A stretch of DNA of 64,000 bases from Lactobacillus sp. ESL0700 (lineage in GTDB: Bacteria; Bacillota; Bacilli; Lactobacillales; Lactobacillaceae). A program made the translations under genes and the position numbers. Position 1 is the first letter of the stretch. Each line of letters begins with the position of its first letter. The stretch is from the NCBI RefSeq assembly GCF_029392095.1, contig NZ_CP113930.1:744001-808000 (forward strand), given 5' to 3'. The notes below the pieces were generated by a model, which saw only the letters and a program-made list of their open reading frames with translations, searched no databases and was not told where the DNA came from. Below, piece after piece: positions 26,984-37,087 of the stretch.

Positions 26984-29900
26984 ATGGTAAATTCAGATCA
27001 AAACAAAAAGTTAGAGAAAGAGTTAACAGAGAAGAAGAAAATAGAAAGGATGCGGGCGCTTAAGCGGAATTTGTTAGCTGCGAGTACGGCCGGAATCGGT
27101 GGCATTTTAGGCGGCTTATTAAATTCGCCGCAAGTAGCTCATGCGGCAACTAATGTACCGAAGGTTAAGACAACAAACTATGAACATTTGCTCGTTAATG
27201 CCAATTCGGCAGTAATTCCTGCTTCTCAAAGTGCTCAGCAGTTAAGTGCAGCTGATTATGAGCAGACTACGCAGGGCAATTCGACTAGTACGGCAGAAGC
27301 ACTTAGTCAAACACAATCTAAGACGATGCCTAAACAATCGGCTAGTGCGGAAATCAAGTCATCTGTTGCCAGTCAAAAAGAACCGCAGAGTTCAACAGTA
27401 GTTAAATCACAGTCTACTGCCAGTTCAGCATCAACCACTGAATCAGCTTCAACAAGTGCGACCAGTCAAGCAAGCCATGCTAAACAAGAATTGCAACAAT
27501 CGCGGGCAACTAAAGAGACGACTTCAGCGCAAAATTCCCTAGTTAACTCGCAAGATGATTTTGATGCTAATTCAGAAGCTAATTCGATTGCCAATGATTT
27601 TAACAATACCAGTGCCAATCACTCATCGCTGACTGATTATGTGTCACAGTCAGAATCTAAGAGTTTGGCCAGTAACGATCGTGATTCTTCTGGCTCGGCA
27701 AGTTTACATGAAAAAGGCTCAAAAGCTGCATCACTTGCTAATTCGTATGCCAGCAGTTTAGCATCCACGCAAGATTCAAAAGTCAACGGCGACGATGATG
27801 ATACTTTTAATAGTTTAATCATCGGCGGCGGGTCTGATAATGCTTCCAACAATTCAACTATTGCTTCCAATAATATTTCAGTTGCTAATAGTGATAGCGC
27901 AATGCTGCAGTCCTATATTGCTAACAGTCAATCTCGTTCAGCTAGTGTAGCCAGTGATCATGCTCAGAGTTTTGCCAATAGCATGTATGCTTCAAGCAAT
28001 CTTAGCTTGCTTAGCAGCCAAAGTCTTAGTTTATCGGCTTACAGAAATAGAAGTTTTGATGATTCAAATTCTCAGAGTAAGGTAATTAGTCAGGCTGAAA
28101 GTAATTCGACATCAATGGTAAGTAAAAGCAGCAGTGCTAATTCAGTAAGTACCGCTGATAGTAAATCTACGAGCACATGGTTTGCTTCTACGAGTAAACA
28201 AGTAACAGATGAGAGTAATGCTGCATCGCTAGCAAGTGCTAAAGACAGCAATGATACGTCGCTAGTTACTTCACAACTTAATTCGTATTCGTTGAGCTTA
28301 TGGCAAAGACAATCTGCTGACATGAGTTTATCGAACTCAGCAGCAACTTCAGCGATTATCAGTATGAAGGCTGATATTATCAGAATGAGCAAGTCAATCA
28401 GTGTCAGCAACTCACTGAAAGATTCGCAGCTGACCAGTTTGAGCCATGTGTCTCTTAATGCTTCTGAAAGTTTGTCAGATAGTATTATTGCCAGTTCAAG
28501 TGCATCAGAAGTTACCAGTAGGAACTATTCTTCAACGGTTTCACGCTACTTAAATTTAAGTAAGAGCAATTCTTCAATGCATGCAGCAGTTTCGAATGAA
28601 AATTCAAATTACGAAGCAAGTACGTCAGCGCAAAATTCTTCATCAGTTAGTAGAAGTTTGTCAGCTTCTCAAAGTAAGTTAGATGCAATTTCTAAAGTTA
28701 ATTCACAAAGTTTAGCAGCAAGCTCGCAGGCTTCAAGTGCAGCGGCTTCTGAATTAAACCAGAGTGTAGCCAATTACAATTCGGCATCACTATCGGCTTC
28801 ACGCTATATTGCCTCGGCAAGTGAGTCAGCAAGTAACAATAGCGACAGTATGAACGCTAGCATGACTTCGGAAACTAGTCGGCTCAATTCTTCGTTGACA
28901 TCGCAAGGACAGCAGCTTTCAGCTAGTGTCCAGAATTCATTGTCTGAAGCTGGCAGCTTATCTGATGCTGCAACGCACTCAGAGATTGAAAGTCTGCTGG
29001 TTGATAATTCGCAAATGAGTCAATCAAGTTCAGCTAGTTCACTTTCATTAAGTCAAAGCAAGAGTCAGTCAACGGTTGATAGTGCAAGTATCAGCAGGTC
29101 TCATAGTGATAGCGATAGCAAAGTAATCGCTGATAGTAAGAGCGAGAGTTTCAGTACTTCGATTAGTGACAGTAACAATTCTGCCAGTTTGAGTACGTCT
29201 ATTAGCCAAAGCACCAGCAAATCAATTGCCGAAAGTGAGAGCAAGAGCTTTAGTGGTTCAATTAGTCAGAGCAATTCAATCGTTGCCAGTGCAAGTGAAA
29301 GTTTCAGTGCATCAATCAGTGATAGTAATAATTCTGTCAGCTTGAGCACATCAGCTAGCCAAAGTACCAGCAAATCAATTGCTGAAAGTGAAAGCAAGAG
29401 CTTCAGCGGTTCAATTAGTCAGAGTAACTCAGTGATTGCTAGTGCAAGCGAGAGCTTCAGTGCTTCAATTAGTGATAGTAATGTTTCAGCTAGTTTGAGC
29501 ACATCAGCAAGTCAAAGTACAAGTAAATCAATTGCTGACAGCTTAAGTGCCAGCAACAGTTCCTCAATTAGTCAGAGTAACTCAGTGATTGCTAGTGCGA
29601 GTGAGAGTTTTAGTGCTTCAATCAGCACAAGTAATTCGACAGCAATCAGCCAAAGCGATAGTACTTCTGAGAGTTTACAAAATTCAATTGAATCGGCAAT
29701 TAATGCTTCGGGTAATTCGAATGCCAAGGATAGCTTGAGTTACAGTGCCTCATTAAGCAAGAGCAATTCAATCGTTGCCAGTGCAAGCGAGAGCTTCAGT
29801 ACTTCAATTAGTGATAGTAACAGTTCAGCCAGTTTGAGCACATCAGCTAGTCAAAGTACGAGTAAATCAGAAGCTGACAGCTTAAGTGCCAGCAACAGTG

Positions 29901-32900
29901 GCTCGATAAGTCAGAGTAACAGTTCTGCCAGCTTGAGCACATCGGCTAGTCAAAGTACCAGCAAATCAGAAGCTGATAGCTTAAGTGCCAGCAACAGTGG
30001 TTCAATTAGTCAGAGTAACAGTTCTGCTAGTTTGAGCACATCAGCAAGTCAAAGCACGAGTAAATCAATTGCTGACAGCTTAAGTGCTAGCAACAGTGGC
30101 TCAATTAGTCAGAGTAACAGTTCTGCTAGCTTGAGCACTTCAACTAGTCAAAGCACAAGTAAATCAGAAGCTGACAGCTTAAGTGCTAGCAACAGTGGCT
30201 CGATAAGTCAGAGTAACAGTTCAGCAAGCCTGAGTACTTCAGCAAGCCAAAGCACGAGTAAATCAATTGCTGACAGCTTAAGTGCTAGCAACAGTGGCTC
30301 AATTAGTCAGAGTAACTCAGTCGTTGCCAGTGCAAGTGAAAGCTTTAGTACCTCAATTAGTGATAGTGATAGTTTAGCTAGTTCAAGTAATTCCACCAGC
30401 AAATCAACCGCTGATAGCTTGAGCGAAAGTATTTCAACGAGTGTACAAAACTCAATTGAATCGGCGATTAATGCTTCGGGTAATTCGAATGCTAAGGATA
30501 GTTTGAGCTATAGTGCCTCATTGAGTAAAAGTAACTCAATTGTTGCTAGTGCGAGTGAGAGCTTTAGTGCTTCGATTAGTGGTAGTGACAGTTCAGCCAG
30601 TTTGAGCACTTCGACCAGCCAAAGCAAGAGCAAATCTATTGCCGACAGCCAGAGTGAGAGCTATAGCACATCATTAAGCACGAGCAACAGTTCAGCCAGT
30701 TTGAGCACTTCAACCAGCCAAAGCGAGAGCAAATCTATTGCAGATAGTCAGAGTGAGAGCTATAGCACATCATTAAGCACGAGCAACAGTTCAGCTAGTT
30801 CGAGCACTTCGACCAGCCAAAGTAATAGTAAGTCAATTGCGGACAGTCAGAGTGAAAGTTTCAGTGTATCATTAAGTACAAGCAATAGCTCAGCCAGTTT
30901 GAGCACTTCAACCAGCCAAAGCGAGAGCAAATCTATTGCAGATAGTCAGAGTGAGAGCTATAGCACATCATTAAGCACGAGCAACAGTTCAGCCAGTTTG
31001 AGCACTTCGACCAGCCAAAGCGAGAGCAAATCTATTGCAGATAGCCAGAGTGAAAGTTTCAGTGCATCATTAAGTACAAGCAATAGCTCAGCTAGTTCGA
31101 GTACTTCAACCAGCCAAAGCGAGAGCAAATCTATTGCGGACAGTCAGAGTGAAAGCTTCAGCGCTTCAATTAGTACAAGCAATAATTCCGCTAGTGCAAG
31201 TACATCTACAAGCCAAAGCGAGAGCAAATCTATTGCAGATAGCCAGAGTGAGAGTTTTAGCACATCGATTAGTAAGAGTAACTCAATTGTTGCCAGTGCA
31301 AGTGAAAGCTTCAGCGCTTCAATTAGTACAAGCAATAATTCCGCTAGTGCAAGTACTTCGACGAGTGAAAGTAATAGTAAATCAGCTGCAGATAGTGAAA
31401 GTACGAGTCGCAGTGCATCATTAAGTACGAGTAACAGTTCAGCTAGTTCGAGCACTTCGACCAGCCAAAGCGAGAGCAAATCTATTGCAGATAGCCAGAG
31501 CGAAAGTTTTAGCACATCGATCAGTAAGAGTAACTCAATCGTTGCCAGTGCAAGTGAAAGCTTCAGCGCTTCAATTAGTACAAGCAATAATTCCGCTAGT
31601 GCAAGTACATCTACAAGCCAGAGTGATAGTAAGTCAGCAGCGGATAGCGAAAGTTCCAGTCGCAGTGCTTCATTAAGTACAAGCAACGGTTCAGCTAGTT
31701 TGAGCATTTCAACCAGCCAAAGCGAGAGCAAATCTATTGCAGATAGCCAGAGTGAGAGCTTTAGCACATCGATTAGCAAGAGTAACTCAATCGTTGCCAG
31801 TGCGAGCGAGAGTTTTAGTACCTCGATTAGTGGTAGCAACAGTTCAGCCAGCTTAAGTACTTCCACAAGCCAAAGTAATAGTAAATCAGCTGCAGATAGT
31901 GAAAGTGAGAGCTTTTCTACGAGTTTACAAAGTTCATATTCATCAGCAATTAGTGCCTCAGGCAATTCAAATTCATCAGCAAGTTTGAGTAATAGTTTAA
32001 GCAACTCAGGGGTAATTAGTCAGAGTGAAAGTTATAGTAATTCAATTAGTGCCAGCAATTCAGCTGCTGAAAGTGCTAGTCAAAGTTATAGCACGTCATT
32101 AAGTAATAGTAATTCTGTTGTAGTTAGCGCGAGCGAAAGTTACAGTAGATCTATTAGTGCTAGTGATTATGTCGCAAGCACTAGCCAGTCAACAAGTCTG
32201 AGTCAAAGTCGCTCAAAGGCTGAGAGTGCTAGTCAGAGCTACAGCAATTCTGTTAACAATAGCTCTTATTCAGCTAGTCTAAGTGCTTCTGCAAGTGAAA
32301 GGGATAGTCAGTCTGCCGCTATTAGCGCGAGTGAAAGTTATAGTAATTCGTTAAACAACAGCAATATTTCTGCTAGCCAAAGTATTTCAGCAAGTCAACG
32401 CGATAGTAAGTCAATTGCTGATAGCACAAGCCAGAGTTTCAGTACATCATTAAGTGAAAGCAACTCTGCAGCAGTTAGTGCCAGTGAAAGCTTCAGCACT
32501 TCAATCAGCAACAGTAATAGTTCCGCAAGTCAAAGCACTTCAAAGAGCCAAAGCGATAGCAAATCAATTGCTGATAGTACAAGCCAAAGTTTCAGTACAT
32601 CACTAAGCAACAGTAACTCGGCAGCAATAAGTCAGAGTGACAGCATTTCCAAGAGTTTGCAAAATTCATTTATATCGGCAATCAGTGCGTCAGGGAACTC
32701 TACTGCATCAGAAAGCTTGAGTAATAGCTTGAGCAACTCAGCGGTAGCCAGTCAGAGTGAGAGCTTCAGTAAATCAATTAGTGCCAGTGATTACATTGCA
32801 AGTACGAGTCGTTCAACTAGCGAGAGTCGTAGCAAGTCGCAAGCTGATAGTATTAGTGAGAGCAATAGCAATTCATTCAACAATAGTTCTTACTCAGCCA

Positions 32901-35900
32901 GCTTAAGTACATCGGCTAGCCAGCGCGACAGTCAGTCAACAGTAATTAGCACGAGTGAAAGTTACAGTAAATCATTGAATGATAGTAATACTTCAGCCAG
33001 TTTAAGTACTTCAACTAGTCAAAAAGACAGTAAGTCAGCTGCCGATAGCACAAGCCAAAGCTATAGTGCATCATTGAGTGAGAGCAATTCTGCAGTAGCT
33101 AGTGCTAGCCAAAGCTATAGTGCATCATTAAGTAATAGCAATAGTTCCGCAAGTCAAAGCACCTCAAAGAGTCAAAGCGATAGTAAATCAATCGCTGATA
33201 GTGCTAGCCAAAGCTTTAGCGCCTCAATAAGCAACAGCAATAGTTCTGCGAGTCAAAGTACTTCAAAGAGTCAACGTGATAGTAAATCAATCGCTGATAG
33301 CACAAGCCAGAGTTACAGCACTTCACTAAGCAACAGTAATTCTGCAGCAGTAAGTCAAAGTGACAGTATTTCCAAGAGTCTGCAGGATTCATTTGCATCA
33401 GCAATCAGTGCATCGGGCAACTCTAATGCATCAGAAAGCTTTAGTAATAGCTTGAGTAACTCAAAGGCAGCTAGTTTGAGTGAAAGCTTCAGTAATTCAA
33501 TTAGTGCAAGTGATTATGTGGCAAGTACGAGTCGCTCAACTAGCGAAAGTCGCAGCAAGTCACAAGCTGATAGCATTAGTGAGAGCAATAGTAATTCACT
33601 CAACAATAGTTCTTACTCGGCCAGTTTAAGTGCCTCAGCTAGTCAGCGCGACAGCCAGTCAGCATTCAATAGTACTAGCGAAAGCTACAGTAATTCATTG
33701 AATAACAGCAATAGTTCCGCAAGCCAAAGCACTTCAAAGAGCCAAAGCGATAGCAAATCAATTGCTGATAGTACAAGCCAGAGTTACAGCACATCATTGA
33801 GTGCAAGCAATTTTGCAGTAGTTAGTGCTAGCCAAAGCTTCAGCACTTCAATCAGTAACAGTAATAATTCTGCAAGCCAAAGCACCTCAAGGAGCCAAAG
33901 CGATAGTCAATCTGCCGCTGATAGTACAAGCCAGAGTTACAGTACATCATTGAGTAACAGCAACTCAGCAGCAGTAAGTCAAAGTGACAGTATTTCTAAG
34001 AGCTTGCAAGACTCATTTGCATCAGCAATCAGTGCATCGGGCAACTCTAATGCATCAGAAAGCTTTAGTAATAGCTTGAGTAACTCAAAGGCAGCTAGTC
34101 TGAGTGAAAGCTTCAGCAATTCAATTAGTGCAAGTGACTATGTAGCAAGTACCAGTCGTTCAACTAGCGAGAGTCGCAGCAAGTCGCAAGCTGACAGCAT
34201 TAGTGAAAGTAATAGTAATTCACTCAATAACAGTTCTTACTCGGCAAGCTTAAGTGCCTCAGCTAGTCAGCGCGACAGTCAGTCGTCAGCAAGTAGCGAG
34301 AGTCGGAGCTATAGCACATCAATTAATAACAGTAATGAATCCGCCAGTTTAAGCACTTCAACTAGTCAAAAAGACAGTAAGTCAATCGCTGATAGTAGCA
34401 GTCAAAGCTATAGTAATTCGTTGAGTGCAAGCACATCTGTAGCTGCTTTAAGTAGCTTGAGTATGAGTAAGTCATTAAGTGAGAGCAACTCAATCGTTAT
34501 CAGCCAAAGTGAAAGCTTCAGCACGTCGATTAGTAACAGCGATTATGCAGCAAGCACCAGTCGCTCAACTAGTGAAAGTCGCAGTAAATCGCAAGCTGAT
34601 AGTAATAGTGAAAGCAATAGTAATTCCCTCAACAATAGTTCATATTCAGCTAGCTTAAGTGCATCGACTAGTCAGCGCGACAGTCAATCGAAGGCAGTTA
34701 GTGCAAGTGAAAGCTATAGTGCATCGCTAAGTACCAGTGATTTTTCGGCAAGTCGGAGTGCATCAACTAGTCAAAAGAATAGTCAATCAATCGCTGATAG
34801 TGGCAGTCGAAGTTACAGCACTTCACTAAGCGATAGCAATTCTTTAGCCAGCTCAAGTACGTCGACAAGTCAGAGCACTAGTCAATCTGCCGCTGACAGC
34901 ACAAGCAAATCATTTAGCGCAAGTAACGCAGTAGTTATTAGCCAAAGTGACAGTTTTAGTAATTCAATTAGTGCTAGTGATTATCTTGCAAGTACCAGCC
35001 GTTCAACTAGTGAGAGTCGTAGTAAATCGCAAGCAGATAGTGCCAGTGAAAGCTACAGTAAATCATTGAGTGATAGCGAATATATTGCTAGTTTAAGTAG
35101 ATCGACTAGTCAACATGACAGTCAACTAGCTGCTAACAGCGTTAGCGAAAGCTACAGTAAGTCATTAAGTGAAAGTGATTCAGGAGCAAGTGCAGCAAGT
35201 TTGAGTTATAGCAAGTCACTTAGCTTAAGTAATTCAATTGCTGTTAGCCAAAGTGATAGCTTTAGTACTTCAATTAGTAACAGTGACTACCATGCAAGTA
35301 CGAGTCGCTCAACTAGTGAGAGCCATAGTCAATCACAAGCTGACAGCACCAGCGAGAGCTACAGTAATTCTGTTAACAATAGTTCTTACTCAGCTAGTCA
35401 AAGCATTTCTGCAAGTGAGCGCGACAGTCAGTCATTAGCTAACAGCGCCAGCGAAAGTTACAGTAGATCGCTGAGTGCCAGTGGTTCAGTAGCAAATGAT
35501 GCCAGTCTAAGTATGAACAAGTCACTGAGCTTGAGTAACTCAATTGTTGTTAGTGCGAGCGAAAGCTTCAGTACTTCCATCAGTAACAGCGATTGGTCTG
35601 CATCTCTGAGTCGGTCAAATAGCCAGAGTGAAGGTAATTCAATGGCTGATAGCACCAGCCGTAGCTTTAGTACTTCAACTAGTGAGAGCAAATCACAAGC
35701 CGACAGTACTAGTGAAAGTTATAGTGCTTCTGTCAATAACAGTTCGTATTCCGCAAGTTTGAGTACTTCAGGAAGTGAGCGCGACAGTAAGTTTGCGGCC
35801 GACAGAGCTAGTGAAAGTTACAGCACATCGCTTAGTCTCAGCAACTCAATCGTTGTTAGTGCCAGCGAAAGCTTCAGTATTTCAATTAGTGACAGTAACA

Positions 35901-36913
35901 ATTCCGCAAGTCGCAGCATGAGCCGCAGTAATTCACTTGTAGATAGTGCCAGTGAAAGCTTCAGCACTTCAATTAGTGACAGCAATAGTTCGGCAAGTCG
36001 CAGCATGAGTTTCAGCAATTCACTTGTAAGTAGTGCCAGTGAAAGTCTTAGCACTTCAATTAGTGATAGCAATAGTTCGGCAAGTAAGAGCACTTCAACT
36101 AGTCAAAGTGAGAGTACTTCAGTAGTTGAAAGCACCAGCATCAGTAATAGTGCTTCACTCAGTAATAGTTCTAGTGCGGCTAATGTAAGCATGAGTAACA
36201 GCCAGTCAACTTCAATTATTGCCAGTCAGAGTGAAAGCACCTCAATTAGCAAGAGCAAGTCAATTGCTAATGACTGGGATAACAATGGTGGCGGTGGTAA
36301 CTATGTACCATCTAATACACCATCTGCTTCAAACTCTGCTTCTACATCAACTTCAGGTGCTGAGGATACTAATGCAATAATTAAGAAGTTACATCATAAT
36401 GCTTATGTATACGATAAGAATGGCAACCGCGTAAGCAATCTTGTTATCGCAATCGACACGCAGGTTAAGACCTATGGCGATAAGCAATTGATCAACGGCC
36501 GTTACTACTATTACATTGGTGATGACCATTATGTAGTTGCACGCAACTTTGTTGGCTTTGAAGGTAAGCTGCGGCACAACGCTTATGTTTATAATTCAAA
36601 GGGTAAGCGAGTTGGCAAGACTGTCTTGAAGCGTGGCAAGAAGATGAAGGCCTACGAGACAATTTATATCAATGGTCGCAAGTTCTATAACACGCAGCAC
36701 GGCAGATACATTGCAGCCGGCAACTTCAAGGGTAGTGAATTACGCTTAAAGCACAATGCCTATGTTTATGACAAGAATGGCCATCGCCTTAGTGATAAAA
36801 AGCTGGGCAAGGGCCAAAAGATTAAGATTTACAGTACCAAAATAATTAAGGGCAAGAAGTATTACCATGCACGTCATGGTCGCTACATCTTGGCCGCAAA
36901 TTTCAAAAAATAG
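26984..36913 (+). CDS. Serine-rich repeat surface protein with SLAP repeats (3309 aa)
   Basis: Third SRR paralog of the cluster. ATG 26984 is preferred over the GTG at 26975, which falls inside the RBS. The signal peptide again has a Lys/Glu-rich N-region and Gly-rich core ending VAHA-A, and the first residues of the mature protein (ATNVPKVKTTNYEHLLVNAN) are identical to those of the 5395-aa paralog. Residues ~55-690 are irregular and Ser-rich. Residues ~690-3085 are Ser-X repeats, including two arrays of a 33-residue unit (from 29828 and 30596) and longer units with SDYVASTSRSTS and NNSSYSASLSAS. A hinge WDNNGGGGNY is followed by three SLAP repeats from ~3137. It has no LPXTG. The role as a glycosylated, wall-bound adhesin is inferred from family resemblance. 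Confidence 0.95.
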   Translation: MVNSDQNKKLEKELTEKKKIERMRALKRNLLAASTAGIGGILGGLLNSPQVAHAATNVPKVKTTNYEHLLVNANSAVIPASQSAQQLSAADYEQTTQGNSTSTAEALSQTQSKTMPKQSASAEIKSSVASQKEPQSSTVVKSQSTASSASTTESASTSATSQASHAKQELQQSRATKETTSAQNSLVNSQDDFDANSEANSIANDFNNTSANHSSLTDYVSQSESKSLASNDRDSSGSASLHEKGSKAASLANSYASSLASTQDSKVNGDDDDTFNSLIIGGGSDNASNNSTIASNNISVANSDSAMLQSYIANSQSRSASVASDHAQSFANSMYASSNLSLLSSQSLSLSAYRNRSFDDSNSQSKVISQAESNSTSMVSKSSSANSVSTADSKSTSTWFASTSKQVTDESNAASLASAKDSNDTSLVTSQLNSYSLSLWQRQSADMSLSNSAATSAIISMKADIIRMSKSISVSNSLKDSQLTSLSHVSLNASESLSDSIIASSSASEVTSRNYSSTVSRYLNLSKSNSSMHAAVSNENSNYEASTSAQNSSSVSRSLSASQSKLDAISKVNSQSLAASSQASSAAASELNQSVANYNSASLSASRYIASASESASNNSDSMNASMTSETSRLNSSLTSQGQQLSASVQNSLSEAGSLSDAATHSEIESLLVDNSQMSQSSSASSLSLSQSKSQSTVDSASISRSHSDSDSKVIADSKSESFSTSISDSNNSASLSTSISQSTSKSIAESESKSFSGSISQSNSIVASASESFSASISDSNNSVSLSTSASQSTSKSIAESESKSFSGSISQSNSVIASASESFSASISDSNVSASLSTSASQSTSKSIADSLSASNSSSISQSNSVIASASESFSASISTSNSTAISQSDSTSESLQNSIESAINASGNSNAKDSLSYSASLSKSNSIVASASESFSTSISDSNSSASLSTSASQSTSKSEADSLSASNSGSISQSNSSASLSTSASQSTSKSEADSLSASNSGSISQSNSSASLSTSASQSTSKSIADSLSASNSGSISQSNSSASLSTSTSQSTSKSEADSLSASNSGSISQSNSSASLSTSASQSTSKSIADSLSASNSGSISQSNSVVASASESFSTSISDSDSLASSSNSTSKSTADSLSESISTSVQNSIESAINASGNSNAKDSLSYSASLSKSNSIVASASESFSASISGSDSSASLSTSTSQSKSKSIADSQSESYSTSLSTSNSSASLSTSTSQSESKSIADSQSESYSTSLSTSNSSASSSTSTSQSNSKSIADSQSESFSVSLSTSNSSASLSTSTSQSESKSIADSQSESYSTSLSTSNSSASLSTSTSQSESKSIADSQSESFSASLSTSNSSASSSTSTSQSESKSIADSQSESFSASISTSNNSASASTSTSQSESKSIADSQSESFSTSISKSNSIVASASESFSASISTSNNSASASTSTSESNSKSAADSESTSRSASLSTSNSSASSSTSTSQSESKSIADSQSESFSTSISKSNSIVASASESFSASISTSNNSASASTSTSQSDSKSAADSESSSRSASLSTSNGSASLSISTSQSESKSIADSQSESFSTSISKSNSIVASASESFSTSISGSNSSASLSTSTSQSNSKSAADSESESFSTSLQSSYSSAISASGNSNSSASLSNSLSNSGVISQSESYSNSISASNSAAESASQSYSTSLSNSNSVVVSASESYSRSISASDYVASTSQSTSLSQSRSKAESASQSYSNSVNNSSYSASLSASASERDSQSAAISASESYSNSLNNSNISASQSISASQRDSKSIADSTSQSFSTSLSESNSAAVSASESFSTSISNSNSSASQSTSKSQSDSKSIADSTSQSFSTSLSNSNSAAISQSDSISKSLQNSFISAISASGNSTASESLSNSLSNSAVASQSESFSKSISASDYIASTSRSTSESRSKSQADSISESNSNSFNNSSYSASLSTSASQRDSQSTVISTSESYSKSLNDSNTSASLSTSTSQKDSKSAADSTSQSYSASLSESNSAVASASQSYSASLSNSNSSASQSTSKSQSDSKSIADSASQSFSASISNSNSSASQSTSKSQRDSKSIADSTSQSYSTSLSNSNSAAVSQSDSISKSLQDSFASAISASGNSNASESFSNSLSNSKAASLSESFSNSISASDYVASTSRSTSESRSKSQADSISESNSNSLNNSSYSASLSASASQRDSQSAFNSTSESYSNSLNNSNSSASQSTSKSQSDSKSIADSTSQSYSTSLSASNFAVVSASQSFSTSISNSNNSASQSTSRSQSDSQSAADSTSQSYSTSLSNSNSAAVSQSDSISKSLQDSFASAISASGNSNASESFSNSLSNSKAASLSESFSNSISASDYVASTSRSTSESRSKSQADSISESNSNSLNNSSYSASLSASASQRDSQSSASSESRSYSTSINNSNESASLSTSTSQKDSKSIADSSSQSYSNSLSASTSVAALSSLSMSKSLSESNSIVISQSESFSTSISNSDYAASTSRSTSESRSKSQADSNSESNSNSLNNSSYSASLSASTSQRDSQSKAVSASESYSASLSTSDFSASRSASTSQKNSQSIADSGSRSYSTSLSDSNSLASSSTSTSQSTSQSAADSTSKSFSASNAVVISQSDSFSNSISASDYLASTSRSTSESRSKSQADSASESYSKSLSDSEYIASLSRSTSQHDSQLAANSVSESYSKSLSESDSGASAASLSYSKSLSLSNSIAVSQSDSFSTSISNSDYHASTSRSTSESHSQSQADSTSESYSNSVNNSSYSASQSISASERDSQSLANSASESYSRSLSASGSVANDASLSMNKSLSLSNSIVVSASESFSTSISNSDWSASLSRSNSQSEGNSMADSTSRSFSTSTSESKSQADSTSESYSASVNNSSYSASLSTSGSERDSKFAADRASESYSTSLSLSNSIVVSASESFSISISDSNNSASRSMSRSNSLVDSASESFSTSISDSNSSASRSMSFSNSLVSSASESLSTSISDSNSSASKSTSTSQSESTSVVESTSISNSASLSNSSSAANVSMSNSQSTSIIASQSESTSISKSKSIANDWDNNGGGGNYVPSNTPSASNSASTSTSGAEDTNAIIKKLHHNAYVYDKNGNRVSNLVIAIDTQVKTYGDKQLINGRYYYYIGDDHYVVARNFVGFEGKLRHNAYVYNSKGKRVGKTVLKRGKKMKAYETIYINGRKFYNTQHGRYIAAGNFKGSELRLKHNAYVYDKNGHRLSDKKLGKGQKIKIYSTKIIKGKKYYHARHGRYILAANFKK
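29828..30322 (+). repeat. Five tandem copies of a 99-bp unit
   Basis: Units begin at 29828, 29927, 30026, 30125 and 30224, exactly 99 bp apart. Each encodes 33 residues of the form ASLSTSASQSTSKS then ADSLSASNSGSISQSNSS. Copies differ at a few, mostly silent, positions. Confidence 0.9.
30596..31288 (+). repeat. Seven tandem copies of a related 99-bp unit
   Basis: Units begin at 30596, 30695, 30794, 30893, 30992, 31091 and 31190. Each encodes a 33-residue unit like ASLSTSTSQSESKS plus IADSQSESYSTSLSTSNSS. It has the same length and phase as the upstream array, so both probably descend from one unit. Confidence 0.9.
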
Positions 36914-36935
36914 TAACAAGATAAGTTAAATTAAG

Positions 36936-36966
36936 AAAGCATCCTCAATGATTGGGGATGCTTTTT
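36936..36966 (+). terminator. Terminator of SRR gene 3
   Basis: The stem AAAGCATCC pairs with GGATGCTTT with a T tail (36936-36966). It is nearly the same sequence as the terminator at 22417, so the 3' flank has been duplicated along with the gene. Confidence 0.9.
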
Positions 36967-37006
36967 GGTTTGTTTAAAGTTAGAAACGGTATCTTTGTGA
37001 AAATCC

Positions 37007-37034
37007 TTTGCATTTGATGAAAAAATGTTATAAC
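37007..37034 (+). promoter_or_regulatory. Probable promoter of the MFS-marR operon
   Basis: TTTGCA (37007-37012), a 16-bp spacer and TATAAC (37029-37034). The operator-like palindrome starts 13 bases further on. Confidence 0.5.
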
Positions 37035-37047
37035 ATAGCTATTTGTG

Positions 37048-37067
37048 ATAGTTAGCAAGCTAACTAT
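37048..37067. promoter_or_regulatory. Palindromic operator, probable MarR binding site
   Basis: ATAGTTAGC and GCTAACTAT form perfect 9-bp arms around a 2-bp centre (AA). It is located where the transcript should begin. The size and position fit an autoregulatory MarR-family operator; the assignment to the regulator at 38501 is inferred from the operon. Confidence 0.65.
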
Positions 37068-37087
37068 TTTTAATTAGGGGGAATTTG

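Noticed and set aside
31144..32004. A 286-codon open frame on the minus strand rich in Leu, Ile and Ala
   Set aside because: It is the mirror of the Ser-X repeats in the + gene; AGY codons read as stop-free codons on the other strand. There is no RBS, promoter or non-repetitive content. The same applies to 4438-4773, 21489-21776, 35458-35691 and 35818-36093.
1..36913. Insertion sequences or transposases causing the SRR duplication
   Set aside because: No transposase frame, terminal inverted repeats or target duplications were recognised in the intergenic regions. The single 16-bp inverted repeat at 5515 is not enough.
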